The notes below the pieces were generated by a model that was not told the origin of the DNA, ran no database searches, and saw only the letters and a list, made by a program, of their open reading frames with translations. Of a stretch of DNA of 64,000 nt, positions 1-14,200 are shown one piece after another. A program made the position numbers and the translations under genes. Position 1 is the first letter of the stretch. Each line of letters opens with the position of its first letter. Source of the stretch: Hyperoplus lanceolatus (lineage: Eukaryota > Chordata > Actinopteri > Uranoscopiformes > Ammodytidae); the NCBI GenBank assembly GCA_026929865.2, contig CM049418.1:6657501-6721500 (forward strand), written 5' to 3'.

Positions 1-497
1 GAAAGTATTTTGAGCTTCGCTGATAGCCTTCTTACAGTACAAGAAGACGAGCTAGTGCGGCGAATGGAAAATGAGCACACTTGGCCTACTGTATCCCTCT
101 GTTAAGTGATATGAGCCCCTCCCTGCAGGCCTTTTTAAAGTCTAAAAAACTATAAGATTAGAGGATTTGACAGAGCTGAACAGACTATACCTAGATGCAA
201 CAAATTGTTTCTTCTGCGGCTCCTCCATTTCTTCTCCTTCTTTTTTATATATATTTTTTTCTTTTAACAATCTTGTTTCTGCTGTTGGAAATAAATATAA
301 TTTTTTGAGACCTTGAAGTGACTCAGCGTGTCTGCGAAACCCTGGGAAGCAACAGATGAAGAGGCTTGTCTTTTGATGCATCTTCTCAGATGGCCCCTTC
401 CACCTATTTTAACAATAGACTATATTTAGGCTGCTGTAAATTGCTACACTTGTGGGCACAGATAAGCTTTGCAGTTGAGGATTGAAACATGGAGGGT

Positions 498-707
<210 letters not shown>

Positions 708-1110
708 GTAGCCGTGACGACATGATTACTGCCGCAGCCACCTGAACCTGAACTTTATTATGTTGTTGAGTGGCAGGAGAGATATATAGTGTAAACTCTA
801 TAAAACATACATCTCTCGCGCTGTGCTTCTACTTCACCCCCCTCAGGGATCAATAACTCTTCAGCACCGTCAGTCGTTTTCCCTCTGCCAATCAACGTCA
901 TGAGCTGCAACTAACTTCTCTCGCTTTTTTTTCTCCCCTCCTTTTGATTTGTCATGGTGTTGCTTTTGATTTTTTTGACAGATATTCTCGGCCTTCATCT
1001 GCTGCTCTCACAGTCAGGCAGACACCACTCGTCCAACGGCCCACTTCCATTCATCATGCATTATAATGATTTGCTATTTCAGCTTGAATTCACTGCCCCC
1101 CCCCTTTTTT

Positions 1111-1170
1111 GTGAAGCGACCTTGGGTACCTTGAAAGGCGCTATATAAATTCAAATTATTATTATTATTT
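1111..1170 (+). repeat. 3' tail of a SINE/LINE-type element
   Basis: GTGAAGCGACCTTGGGTACC then TTGAAAGGCGCTATATAAAT followed by ATT repeats. This tail is shared by many teleost SINEs and their partner LINEs. The 5' part is not recognisable. Confidence 0.6.
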
Positions 1171-1208
1171 TATCAGGTGGCTCTTTTCCCTTGTTGTGTT
1201 TTTCTAAA

Positions 1209-1690
1209 GTATTTTCAAAATAAAAAGAGTGATTTTTGTGCAGAGACTGTGCATTATAGAGAGTGGGATACGTTTAATCAAAGACCAAAAATACAATCTG
1301 AAATAATATATATCGCCTTATAACTTTTGATAGGTAAGTATAAACTTATCCATATTCAAGGGTTTGAGGCATGATCTGACCTATTTTCAAAATAAAACAC
1401 CTCATGGTCAGACAGAATATATGATGGGGAAATACAATTTGTAGCAGGCTGAAAATATTGACTGAAATAAAACTGACCAGACAAAGATTGTGGATTATCA
1501 AGTGTGGGACACATATTGGGGCATATAAAAGAATACAGTGTGAAATAATATGTGTTTCCCTCATAACTTTTGGTAAAGGAAAGTAGAAACTTCTCCACAT
1601 TCAACAAGGGCATTAGGCATGATATGAATTATTATTTTCAAAATAAAACACCTGATGATCAGACAGAGACTTTGCATCACAGGCTCTAGC
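1209..1690. repeat. Diverged tandem duplication, period about 240-250 bp
   Basis: Two diverged copies share TGAAATAATAT (1300 and 1541), CATAACTTTTGGTA-like, ATTCAAGGG/CAACAAGGG, and ATTTTCAAAATAAAACACCT (1383 and 1633). A partial third copy begins at 1211. Confidence 0.65.
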
Positions 1691-1826
1691 CACCCTGTGT
1701 ACCCTCGTTCTTGCATCAAGGGTCCACATCCAGCATTTTCAATTTCTCACATCCTCTCTCTCGCTCTCTCATCTCCACTGTCGCTCTATCTCTCCTGTGT
1801 GCACTTCACTGAGGCAGGAGAACTTA

Positions 1827-1860
1827 AAAACAACAACAACAACAACAACAACAGCAGCAG
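1827..1860. repeat. (AAC)n(AGC)n microsatellite
   Basis: About eight AAC units followed by three AGC units. Confidence 0.95.
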
Positions 1861-2639
1861 TGCAGTTGCCTCGCTATGGGACCAACATCAAAGTGTTTTA
1901 GGTGTCTGACAGCTCCCTAATGACTTCTCCCGGCTTCCCATATCCTCCTGCCGTCTGTCTGCCTTAGCACGTCGTATAACGGCCCAGCCCGGCACGGATC
2001 AGTCTCTCTCGGTTTGGAACACATTGGTGCATGATTTGCGTGTGTGTGCGTAAAGGTGTGACTGTGTCGAAATCATACTTTGGATTAATCTGGGCCCTGT
2101 GTGCATGCTCGCACAAAACAGCATTAAACAGCAAGTTGGACGGAAGATGAAAAAGACACGAAAGCCAATAAAGAGGAGGAACAGAAGACAAAACGCAAAA
2201 TCCATATCTGTGATTTTCAATATTTTTTTCCTGACAGAAAGAGACACTCAGAACAAAATTTGTGAAAACCAGTCAAATCCTACCTCTGCTCAGACTCTTT
2301 CTTCAACTTGAATTGACTTATTTTTCTTTGCTCAGCATTTCACATCTTGAAATCTACAATTGAATTACACTGTCAGACACACACTTTTAACACCCTGTGA
2401 CAGAGTTCATTCACCAAATTCAAAATTATTTGCACTATTTTTCCTTTCTTCTCTCTATCACTCTTCCCCCTGCGAACACCTCATTACCCCTTATCTAGTT
2501 TTCTTATTCTCTCTCCCATCTCTCATTGCCTCCCTCCCACGCTAATCTCCCTTTTTTTACTGCCTGCCTCTCTGCATTTTCATCCTTCCATTCTCCTCCT
2601 TTTTATATAATTGTACTGACATCAATCAAACCTTGCATT

Positions 2640-3010
2640 GTGTCCCTATCAGGTGCGCTCATTTCAAATACGGAGAAGGTGTTGTTTGAAAATGGACTGA
2701 CGACCATGCAGAGATGGCACATTAGGCCATTGTTTTTCGATGAGCATTTTACGGCTTGCGACAAGGCTATAGGCTTAGAAAGGATATTATAATGCGACAT
2801 TGAACTAGGCCCCGCCATTAGCACAGCGCAGAGTGCATTTATAGATAAGGGCACTAGATAAGCGAGGGCTTTCGGCTTCAAGTGCCTTGCAGAGCAGTTT
2901 CTTCATTTACATTACCGGTAACATTCGTCCTCGCCAATAGGTGCAAATTGCTTTGGCCGAATCAAGCCCTGAATCTCATGAGCCAGCATTTATAAGCTGT
3001 TATAATAGTC
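2640..3010. other. Candidate conserved non-coding element
   Basis: Complex, non-repetitive sequence with no supported coding frame, in a gene-poor stretch. It includes AT-rich homeodomain-like cores (CATTTATAGA, TTATAATGCG) and balanced base composition unlike its flanks. The call rests on texture only; conservation could not be checked. Confidence 0.3.
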
Positions 3011-3249
3011 ACAATATGGGGCACACAAGCAGCTGGTGGTGCCAGTTCTCCATCAAAATCACTGTTAGGAGGAAGAAACAAATGGATTATGTGTCTACAA
3101 CTTATAATTATTGGGAACATCTGGGAGAACTGGGATCTTTGTGCCGGAAGCTGCAGCTACGACTGGGGATAGGGACCCCATTGAGGGGTCGAGAAATTCA
3201 TATAAGGGGTCTGGCGAGTGTTGGTAGGGGAATTATGTGAGGCATTGCG

Positions 3250-6200
3250 TTTGTTTCATATTGGAGAGGCCACCCCCGCCTTCCTGTATTGACGACATGC
3301 CTTACTCTGTTCATGTGATAACAAAGTAAAGCATCCTAACACAACAGCTGGTCAAACTCCATCAGCTGCTAGAAGCCACAAGACGAGGCCCAAGGCACCA
3401 ATAAACAAAAAGAGTAAACGGTGTAGTAAGATTTTTTTGGTCAATCAACACTGAAAATGGGTTCCAACCCTGTGTGGAATAGCATTAGAGAGACAGCGTG
3501 AGATGTACCTTTAAGCAGTCAATGTGTACGTGTAGCAGCTGCTCTGTCAACGTGAACTCCTCAAGAGAGCTCTGTCACAATCTCCTATACCCTCAACTTC
3601 CCCTTCCCTGTTAGTTACATAATGAGCCATCACAAGGCTGCCATTAAAAAAAGATGTAATCTTGGTGCTCCTTAGTTAAAACCGGCCTCTGAGCGCAGTA
3701 TATTTATCTATCCCTTGGCTATGTTTTGTTCCCTTTTATTGTCAATGGGCTTGGGGGTCAGACACAAAGTAAGCCCTGGAAAAAAGCATTCTAAAAGACG
3801 CCATTGAGGCCAGAGAAGAACAGCAAAAGGGTCTCTTTTGTGGTGTTTTAACTGGAGAATGGATTACTGGCGCTGCATTGCCCTCTGCAGGCGGTGAGGA
3901 GTGACTGCATGGAGTGTGGGTGTAAATTTAGGCAACAGCTGATGCTCTGTGTACTACTCCCCATAGGCTCACACACAGTACACAAGCGCACTCAATTACC
4001 TATTACCTCTTCCAACTCATTTTAAAGACAGATGCACCAACCGCAAGCCACAACACAACTGCTTCATTACTGGGCTCTTTTGTTTTAGCCCGCAGGGTTT
4101 CGTGACGGGCCTTTATATAAAAAGAACAAAAACATGTTACACCTAACAATATAATAAAAATACTGCTGGTTATTTTTTCAGATAGCATAACACACAAACC
4201 CTCACACAAACAAACAAACAAACAGAGGAGAACAAAGTAGGCTTCAGCACTGGCCTTGTTACCCATTACCCACAATCCCTAGATTCTATGTAAGCAAGAT
4301 AAAAGGCACAGGGGGGTTATACCTTTTATAATAGGTCCATGGTTTATCATCATAATGTGGCCTATCTTGCTCTCTCCTTCAGATGTTGGATGTTTGTCTT
4401 CTTCACTGTCTACTGCCTATATATTTTTTGTTTTGTTTTAATGGCACAGAGAGTGGGAGCCTCCTGCAGGGAGCAGCTTCCTGCAGTGAGCATTGTCGCT
4501 GCATTTATAGAGAGACAGTGTGCTGTACAATTGATGATAACACATCAGCATCCAAACAGCTTTGGGGATATTTTTCGAACACATGCCAGGGAGAAAGTTG
4601 GGTCCAGATTTGACTAAATAATGACATTTGTAGGTTTATTCAAAGATGCAGAGTATAGAGCTGAAAATAAAAGTACTTTTGAATTAGCTTTTTATATCTA
4701 GGCCTACATAGAAGCAGGTCATGGTGGCCGCAATGTTGTGCTGCCATGTTTCTAAAGTAGCACAGAATGGAAAAACTTATACTATACTTTTAGTGGGTGT
4801 CCTGGAGAAATGCACCTCTTGGAAGACGGAGAAAAAGTTCTATTGAATAAATAACTGACTACATCTTCACCTCACCACTTGATATTGTGGGAAGACTTGA
4901 GGCACAGGTGGATGATGCCATCTTTAGTAACTCGCTTCTTGTCCTTGAAGGCCACTGTAGCTTCTGTAATTATTTGAAAGGGAGGGGTTAGCAAAGGAGT
5001 GTTGCAATCTAAAAACTTTCACCACTTGATGCCACTAAATATTCCGATAATACACCTTAAGTGTGCATTAACCCCAAACATGTTGCACATTACTAACAAG
5101 ATCACAACATCCACATACTGACATTTGTTTTATTGCAGCGGGGTTTGATCTCAGCATGCAGACTGTGTGCATTTAGGCCACGTGTGTCCTTGAGTGAGAC
5201 ACTGAATTGCCTCTGTGCTGCTTATCTATTATAAGCTGCCCGCGTATCTACTGTGGGAGCTTTCAGTCAAGGTGTGGCACAGAGCGTGTACAGACACCAG
5301 CTTCATTTGGGTGCTTAGGGGGGCTTGAGCGCTGCCGATAGTTTCGCTCCCATGCCTGAATTTCCAATGATAAACTCTATCATAGATCACATTGTGCAGA
5401 GCGAGCGAGCGGTGTTGAGATCCCTTGTGTCATAAAGTGACCACAAAGTAAAGCCAGAAAAAGTAGGCTACTCAGATCGTTAACTGAAGTAAACGTACCA
5501 ATGCCACTATGTCCTTGATTTTAAACTCCATCTGAGTAAAAGCACAGTATTTTCAGTTTCACTCCGAATTTGTATGACTATTTTGAGGCTCACGGCCCGA
5601 TGTGACCTGTACGTCACAGCGATATTTACCTAACTTGTTATATATACATTTTTTTAAGAATTACGGTCAGACTAGGTTAAAGGTAATACAGGACACCCTA
5701 TTAAAGCATTAGAATTGTTAAACGGGTTTTAACTCACCGTTAGTAACAAAAAAACAAGCTTTTAAAATGTGCTAATTTCTCCAATTGTATGCACCTGTCA
5801 CACTGCAATCTTTGGGAGGTCTCCTCCTGTCACAGTCACATGGCTGTCACATGACAACCACACCAGGATGTTTAGTATATGTCACTAAGGGACTTAATGA
5901 GTAAAAATCTAGTATAAACCTATATGAGGAACATTTTAGGACATTCAAAGTGTGTGACGTAGATGTCACCATGGGTCCTTATGGATTTTAAAGTATCAAA
6001 AGTACTTGTTCTGCAGACATTAGTAGATGACATACAGAATACATTTTGCTGTTTAAGCTGGCCAAGTTGCAGCAATAGTTAAAACATGTTTTATTTACAG
6101 TAAGGTGGTTGACTCCAAACCATGATGTGGGTAATAAAGAAAATGAAGCAAATAAAAGTTGATTCTGACTTCAGCTCAGTCTCTCACAGATGGAGCTAAA

Positions 6201-8950
6201 TAATTTCTAACTCCTGACGATAAATCAATTACACTAACACAACTGCAATCAAACCCCAACATTATATAACTTGCATGACTTATTGAATTGAACAAGCTGC
6301 GTGTGATTTCCCCTGGCTTACACTTGTTAGACTTGTTAAACATTTTCAGACTAATGATGTAATAAAAGCATATAAATCGACACTACTGCTCATTAGGGTT
6401 GAAGTAATGTGAGTGCAAAAAAAAGAAAAGAAGTGAGATAATTTAATCTACTTGTCCTTAAATAAAGTTTTTTAAAAAGGGGATATTCCACCTCAGTTGC
6501 AGATGAAATTTCAACTCAGTTATTATGTTCAGTGGATGTATTTCATTTTAGTCAATATTTTTCCTGGCAAACAGGACAACTGGACAAAAAATATCTCATC
6601 GGAGTTCACTGCCCTAGTATTCGCTGCTGGCTATTGCCCCGCGATTTTACACAGAAGTGATTTAACCTTTTCCTTGGTCATATAAGAGTTTTATGTTTTG
6701 CTGTTTTAAAACAGGCTCAGTGCCTTCTGCCTTGGGTCATTCCTGGGGAGAAAAAATAAAGCTCCTGTGAACATTAAGTGATGCGTTTTATGTTGTCCTG
6801 CAGCAGCAGTTTTATTTGGAATAAAAAGTTTTAAAAAATGAATAAAAATAAAGGTGCTGTACACATTGGCTGTGAAAATCTGCCTCCTCCTCCTCCTTTT
6901 TTCATACTCAGTGGGAAGCACTTTTAAATTTCATCTCACCTTGTCAAAATAAAAGTACAATGAATAGCCTATATATGCCTAGGATTCATTGCAGGAATGA
7001 TATAGTATGACCTATATTGGGATTCAGTAGAACATGTGCTTTATCCTCAAAGGAGAAACATCTTTTTCCACTACCAGACTACAGCATGTACGAGAGAGTA
7101 CAGACAATCTAGCACCTCCATTACAAGTCAAGTCACAGAACTAAGCCTCTGATTTTACATACATACATAATAAATTGCCCGGCAATCTGGGAAAAGACCC
7201 GGAAGGTTGGTTTTAAAATTCACTGAAATAATCTGATTTCTCGAACCACATGGACAAATAAATATTGCCTGTTGGATGAAAATTAAACAGTTTTAACCCC
7301 GCTGTTTTGAAAATAGCTTGTTGTCAACATTTCTCTCATTCACATTTCTCATGTAATGCATATATTATTTCATTTATCCAATGTTGTTTTTATATTCCAT
7401 TTACCCTGCAGTCCTGACATGTACGGGCATGTTTGTTTAGTCCTAATTGTCCTTTATCTGAATGGAGCGTCCATGGATGGAGGATCCCATATATTGTATA
7501 ACCCATTGAAAACAACACAACTGACTTACAATGACAGATCAGGTTGAGTTCTGGCATCTGTAAAGGCTATAACACATAACGTCCATGCTCAACAAACGAC
7601 ATGTATACAATCATCAGCTTTTGTTATGTTATGTTTTCCTTTCATACGTCTGAGAGCCTTTGAAAAGTGAGCGACAACCCTTCAGTGTTTCTTTATGGTC
7701 AACAGAATCAACTTGATGTCAAATTGATATGATTTCTGCGCAGCTTACAATGGAGTTTGACAGCAGAACATTTGCATGCGATCAAACTTGGCTCCTGCAT
7801 TTGCACAACAAAGCTGAGAGACATCCATTGTGCAGGAGAGGGAGGGATAGATCATTTCTCTTCGATGGACTAAAATAAAATGCAGCATCTTTTTATAGTC
7901 CTCCAGCTTTCACAACTTTGGGTCTTTTTTGTTATTCTTTATAATCATACATAACATGCTCTCTTTAAACATTAATTGGTTGAGAATCTGAAGCAGTTTG
8001 AGTTTGTGAGGGTTAAAAGGATGCAAATTACAACACTTCATCCTGAAATGGCTCCTGGTAATGGACTGGTCGGAAACAGATTGATGATAGTGGTGGTGGA
8101 AGGATGGTTTTAAAGCAGCTGCTTAAGGGCACCAGCACATCTGCCGTCCCTCAACCCCCTGCACGGACCCTGGCTTCATTGCATGAGTTTTTTAGCTCCA
8201 GCCTCATAACATCACTCATTTAAACGAAGGCCCTGTCTGTGTCCCACAAACAGGGAAAAGCAGTAATGAGACAGCACCATTGTTGCAATCCTGTGTTTGC
8301 AAGTGACATGGTCTGTAAAGGCTGCCAACAGATGTTTGACAATGTCTGAATGAGGACACTATAACTATTTTTTTAGAGGGAGGCTGATTGCTGAAGCCCA
8401 TTGCCAAATTCTTACATTTAAAGGCTACATTTTCTCTTTTTTAGCACCATGGCAGACATTTCTCTCCCCGAATGAAGAAGTACAATGGAAGATGAGGCCT
8501 GCCAACTCTCTTTAGCGCTTTGCAAATGTGTATTTTCCATGTCGATGATGGATTGAACTGGCTGGCCATTCCTTTAAAGAATTGCTGTATTTCTCTTTTT
8601 TTTTGTTATTCGTCATTTTGGAGCAGGTGTGGGTTTTTTTTCCCCCCAGCTCATTTTTTGCATGAAGATTTCAGTCATTTCATTTCACACAGCCTAATTC
8701 CAAGATGAGAAATGTTTTCTCCCCCTCGGGCAGTTTAATTTGTATTAGTGACAGATCACCAGCGTATAGTGTGTGATCGGAAACAAAAGAGTTCAGGGGC
8801 TCTGTGTGGGGTTTCATTACTGCTTTGGGGCTCATTCAAGGTGGTTCCATGATGCTGACGTGTCTGTGATGTTAGGGGGTTTATTTTTGAGCCAAAAAAA
8901 AAAAATCTATTTAGTAGCTCTGTAATAAGCAGAAATAGGATTTGAGTGCA
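3250..8950. other. Gene-free region
   Basis: AT-rich DNA with no coding exon, RNA gene or clear transposon recognised. A CAAA tetranucleotide run lies at 4205-4223. The stretch 3640-3850 has the same complex texture as 2640-3010. Confidence 0.5.
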
Positions 8951-8952
8951 AG

Positions 8953-8990
8953 CCCCCCCCCCCCCCCCACACACACACACACACAAACAC
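8953..8990. repeat. Poly-C/(AC)n tract
   Basis: Sixteen C followed by AC repeats. Confidence 0.97.
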
Positions 8991-10691
8991 AAGCTTATTA
9001 AATGATTTGATATTTTCCTCTCTCGTTTTGATTTATTGCCTTGGTGAGCTGTGTGACGAACCTGCTCGCTCAAAAGGTTGCTTGGGTTCAGCTCGCCTGT
9101 CACTGTCGATTGATGAAAGCCCAGGTTATAGGCTAGGCTACGGATTGACTATCTCACAGCACAATAGGCTACCATGCTAGAAACAACAGCAGAAGTGGCA
9201 AATTGTCAACAGAAGAATTATTTTCAATTTAAAACTTGTCTAGGATAACGAAGCACTATACTAGATGCCCTGTAGAGTTGCTTCACCAACCAAAATCACT
9301 GCAAGAAATTGCAAATTATTGTTAAAAAGCTGTTTTAAAATGATTATGTATATTCAACACTGTTCCTGTACACTTGCTTGTAAATTAACCTCTATTATAA
9401 ATGTTAAGACCTAAAACACAACTATTGTAAGCTAGTATAGGTGTATCTGTGGCCAACATTGACTGTATGCATTTGCTTGCCTTTTTTGCAGTTTTAAAGT
9501 TCCCAAATCAATGTGTTTGTTTAATTATACCAGTTTTTACAAAGTGTCTAAAGCAGACAGTCCATAATGACAGTGCCAGGCTGTAACTATAATGTTAATC
9601 CCCGCACCTGACTAGATAATTGCAGTAACTGTGTAAGAGCCATTAGCAGAACTACTGAATTAACATCAGCAGTGACAAAAAGACACAGGTGCAGGGTGAT
9701 GCCCAAAAATAACACACTATGAACACAGAAAAACAACACAAATTGAGTCTAATCAGTCAAGAGCATATTCAAAAACATATTTAATGTGCTGTTATAAAAT
9801 TCAAACAGAGTAAAAAAAATATTGTTTTAAGACATCTAGCTCATTAAGAATAGAGGGAGATTTGAAATATAATATTGTGGATTTAAAGTGATATTTTGAT
9901 ATTTGCTACACATGTACTCATGTATTCTGACCCAATACTGGCTGTTCTGATGTAGTGATACATTTTCCTCCCCCCATCATCCCAACAAAAACTTTTCCAA
10001 CACATTTAGACTTAACTGGGGCAATAGTGATCCACGTTGTTGTATTGTTTTGTTCCAGATCTGTATTTGTTTGAGCTATTTTTGGAATTTGTCAGAGGGA
10101 AAACAGGTGCTGAAGACCCGAGTCAGAAAAGCTGGTAGAATAACAGTGCTGTGCTCGCACCTCAAGAGCAGCTTGATTCCTTCCCCACAAGAGTAAATAT
10201 CACTTTAAAAACAGCTACACAGTGTAAACAGCGGAATGCGTACACAATCTGTAGCCCTGTAGACAAATAAGGACAAATACATTTTTTATATTTTACAATA
10301 AACATTAAATAAAAAGACACCGTACTTTAAGATGCTGCTGGGAACAGACAGGTAATGCCCCCCATTACAGGTTACATGGCCATAAAAACTTTAACAGTAT
10401 CTAGGTGAAATGTCAAGACATTAATTAATAAAACTGAACCATTGACAATCATGATGTAGTGTAACACTCTTCCGTGTGCAGTACAGCGTAGTGTAGTAAG
10501 ATGTAACCACTTGTTCTCGTCATTGTACACCACTGTTATAAAAAGGGACATTTTTCCAACTTAAGATAACGTTTTAAGAACTGGGCTGTGAAAAGACACT
10601 TTAACCTAGACCCTTTTGATCTATATTACCAATATCATATTCACCTTTGTTTACACTACAAAAACCAAAGGTGCAAAAATAAAATCTTGTT
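8991..10691. other. Gene-free region downstream of arl13b
   Basis: Nothing recognised. AT-rich, and probably intergenic. Confidence 0.5.
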
Positions 10692-11168
10692 TTTAATGGC
10701 GGCGTGTACACAAATGCATTATTCAGTAACACACATGAACATACATAAAGGTTATAACGGACCAATTTATAATCTTTGTCAATGTAAAAGCATTTCAGTA
10801 GGACAAATGGAGTCCGTACCGCATAACACTGATATTAACAGTGAAAAATAAAGTTTCAGTCTACAGTTGTTCAAAGAGTTTTTATGTCGAGTGACAACAG
10901 AATCCCGACATAAAGTCAGTTCGGGGGGTTCAACGATTGACACTTTGAATTGTGTCAAACCCATATGACAGCTTTCAAGGAGGACTTCGATTCCCATGGT
11001 GCTCCTGTGCGCGCCACACTCCCGCGCTCACCTGCATCCACGGACCCACCAGTTGTCTAGCCTGCAGTGTCTCGGTGTTTGGTTGGCTACACACCGTTCG
11101 CTTGAGACAGAAAGAGCAAAGAAAGGGGAGAGCCGTGATTGGAGGACCTCTATCAGTAAGGGGAGGAG
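10692..11168 (-). other. arl13b: Probable arl13b 3' UTR
   Basis: Sequence downstream of the arl13b stop. No canonical AATAAA was found on this strand within about 900 bases. An ATTAAA variant sits at 10692-10697, about 470 bases past the stop. Where the transcript ends is uncertain. Confidence 0.25.
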
Positions 11169-11251
11169 TTAGAATATGACATCATGAGCGTCGCCGTTAG
11201 GCTGCGGCGGCCTGTTCGCAACAGGTGGGAGCGGCTTCTTCTTAGAAAACT
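11169..11251 (-). CDS. arl13b: arl13b coding exon 10 with stop
   Basis: Residues 379-404 plus [14 protein letters not shown] and the end GDAHDVIF match the conserved ARL13B C-terminus (KPLPP and SDAHDVIS in human). Acceptor CCGCAG|AG. Confidence 0.94.
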
Positions 11252-14200
11252 CTGCGGAAGGGGGGATGGAAAAACAGGTTTGACTGTGTTAGTGAACTCG
11301 AATGCTGATTCAAGCTATATCTATTAATAACCACACAAGCAAAAATATAGTGAAAGACGATAGCACAAAGGTGGATGAGAATGTGTAGACTGGGTGAATG
11401 CACAGAGACAAGCCTTTGAGTTGATTAGGATGACTGCCACCACGATGGCTCCACACACACACAGCCCAAACAAACGCCTTGTTGGAGGAGTGAAGAGAAA
11501 ATGGTCGATGTGTGTCTGGGACGCTAATTAACAGTCAACACACATCTGAAGGCAGACAAGGCAGTTCAGTGTTTTCTGCTGACAAATTCACACCAACGAC
11601 GCTGCTGCAGTGAAACAAACAAACCCACTAGACTTTTCCACCTTAAAACTAATGTAGGAAAACGACTGAAACCAATCACACCCAAGAGGAAACAGTGATT
11701 CAGTGCCGTGACAGTTACTTCACACATAGAAGAGATGATTAAGAGAGTGAATGGTTGATTGGGCTGCATCACAAAAGGGAAAGTAAAGTGGTTCACAAAA
11801 TGAGGGATGAAGAGGGTTAAACCAGACTTCAACGGGCATCTTTACCAGAATGTCTCGAGTCCCCGAGTGGCTCTAGTTTGGGCAGCCTAGAAACTTTGGG
11901 TGTGGCCCATCCCACTAAAAAAAGGAAAAAATAAAGAAACACTGATGAGAAGAAAAGATCCTTCAAAGAAATTCAGAAAGGATATTCAGACACTCATGTG
12001 TCTGTATTGTCTTGTAAAGAACATTTATTATTGAAGAACATTGTCTGTAAAAGAGCAAATATATTGCATTTCCAATAGCTAATTCACAATAAAAGTATCC
12101 TGCCTGTAAAGGGATGAAACACTTTTAATGTGAAGCAGCAATAGCAGGAAATGATAACTGACGCAAATAAATCAGTTAAAGGTGGAGTCGGCGATTCTGA
12201 AAAATGCTTGTTGTAAACAAAGAGGGCCCACCATAGTTAGCAACATGCCCGTTAGAGAGCTTAGGTTGTGTATTAACACACTCACTTTTTTCTTTTTCGG
12301 CGCACACACAGTACGTACTGGTAGCGGCGGGTGAGGAGATATTCACTGATTTTGACATTACAAGACTGGCGTTTGACTGGAAGTGATCAGTTCACTTTCT
12401 AAATCAAGACATTTCAAAGTAGGAACAGGAAGGATGGGAGTGAAATCACAGAGATTCAATTAGAAGCTTTGACTTGAGGCCTATGGGGGGGGGGGGGGGT
12501 TAGGTAATGTTAGACTGACCAGGAGGAGGTGGGGGTGTGGGGCTCTCTGTCGGGCCCTCCTCTGTCCTCAGAGGGTCCACTCTGTGCTTCCTCTTCAGAT
12601 GCAGCTTCCTTGTCTTCTTCTTCTCCTGTGCCGCCACTGTGTTATCCAAGACACATTCAAAAATTACAACATTCTCTTAAATACTGCCTGCCTTCCGCAA
12701 GCAAAAATAATCAACTGTTAAAAAAAATCTTATTAAAAGTGCCTCCTCCCTTCAGCTTTTACCACTTCACTCACCGCTGTCATCTTTTTATCCCTTACTT
12801 CATTGTGTAATTATCTTCATAATTGAGTAATTAACTTTATCTATCACATATTCTGTTCCCTGAGCTCGGTGCGGGGAAAAAAGGGGGATACATATCAGAC
12901 GGTTGCTTAATTTGAAGAGATCTCTTTCAATTTTGTTATCAAATATTTTATGCAGTCTTCTGGCGTTTGTTTCATTATTTGCTCTCTAACTAAAAACTGA
13001 TTGAATGTCTTGCTTTCAATTCTTTCAAAAAGCGCAGACATTTTTTCCCGCCGTATGTTGAAAAGCTGAACTACAAGCATGCTAGGGAAGACTCTTCCAA
13101 AATAAATAAATAAAAAAGATGCCGGAGGGCCCTTAACATTCATCATTTTTATCTGTGTTTCCTTTCCACAGCTCCTAAGGAAATATCTTCACAACGCAGC
13201 TTTTATAAAACTATTTGCCAAGAGATTGAAATCGTGTGTGCCGTTATCTGATCAACGAGATACACAGCTTGACGGCTAATTCCCAGTCGCCGAAACTGTA
13301 CACGGTCGTATCGCTCACCTGGAGTGCCGTTCTGCGGGGTTTGTCTGCTGTCGCCTGGCTCTTCATCGTCGATGTCATCCTCCTCTTCCTCCTGATCTGC
13401 CTTCACACTATTGGTCCCCGTCTCCTGCAGCCTCTTCCTCTCCTTCTCGTTGTCCTCTTTCTGAAAGGGACACCAAAGGCAATCTGTTACTGATCTCTAA
13501 TGGAATAATACTCAAAACAGAAACCGTTCCTTTAACAGTGCATGCAGAAATGGACAGACGTCGCTCATCCAGGTTAGCTTAGCTCAAACACTGTTAATCA
13601 AGGGGAGCAGGTCAAAAGATACATTTAACAACATCACTAAACATTCCTGTGTGCTTGTTGGGACTTATTGTTATTTACCACGTTATGTTGCGCTCTATAT
13701 TTTTTACACGTTATGTCATTTTATAATCAAATACGTACTGAAAAGAAACCAGAAACTGCCAATGACGTCTGGTTTCCTTCCGGTAAGTATTTGATTCTAA
13801 AATGAGATTGTTTACTTATGACGTAAAGTTTATCTTTTGAGCTGCTCCCCTTCACAACCAGTGTTTGAGATAGGCATCTGGATGATTGACATATGCTACT
13901 TTCTTCATCAAAAATGCACGTGCAGTTACGAGTTCCTGTGGCCTTTTTTTTTTGAGACGGATAGTGACAGAAAAAGCTACAATTTAAATAAAAAATATTG
14001 AACTATTCCTTTAAACTTTCTGGAACACACCATACTGCGGCGAGGTCACCCACCTCTGTGATGACGTTGCTGATTGGTTGGAATGGGTTTGGCATGTTTT
14101 CATCATCCGGCCCGTCTTCCTGGATGGTCCTGCCTTGGCGCTCTGCCTCTTCCCGCTCCTCCCGATCTCTGCAGACAGAAACAAGACATTAACCTTTTCA

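Noticed and set aside
2603-2881. A 92-codon minus-strand frame within the candidate conserved block
   Set aside because: No recognisable family, codon pattern or splice sites. The block is better described as non-coding.
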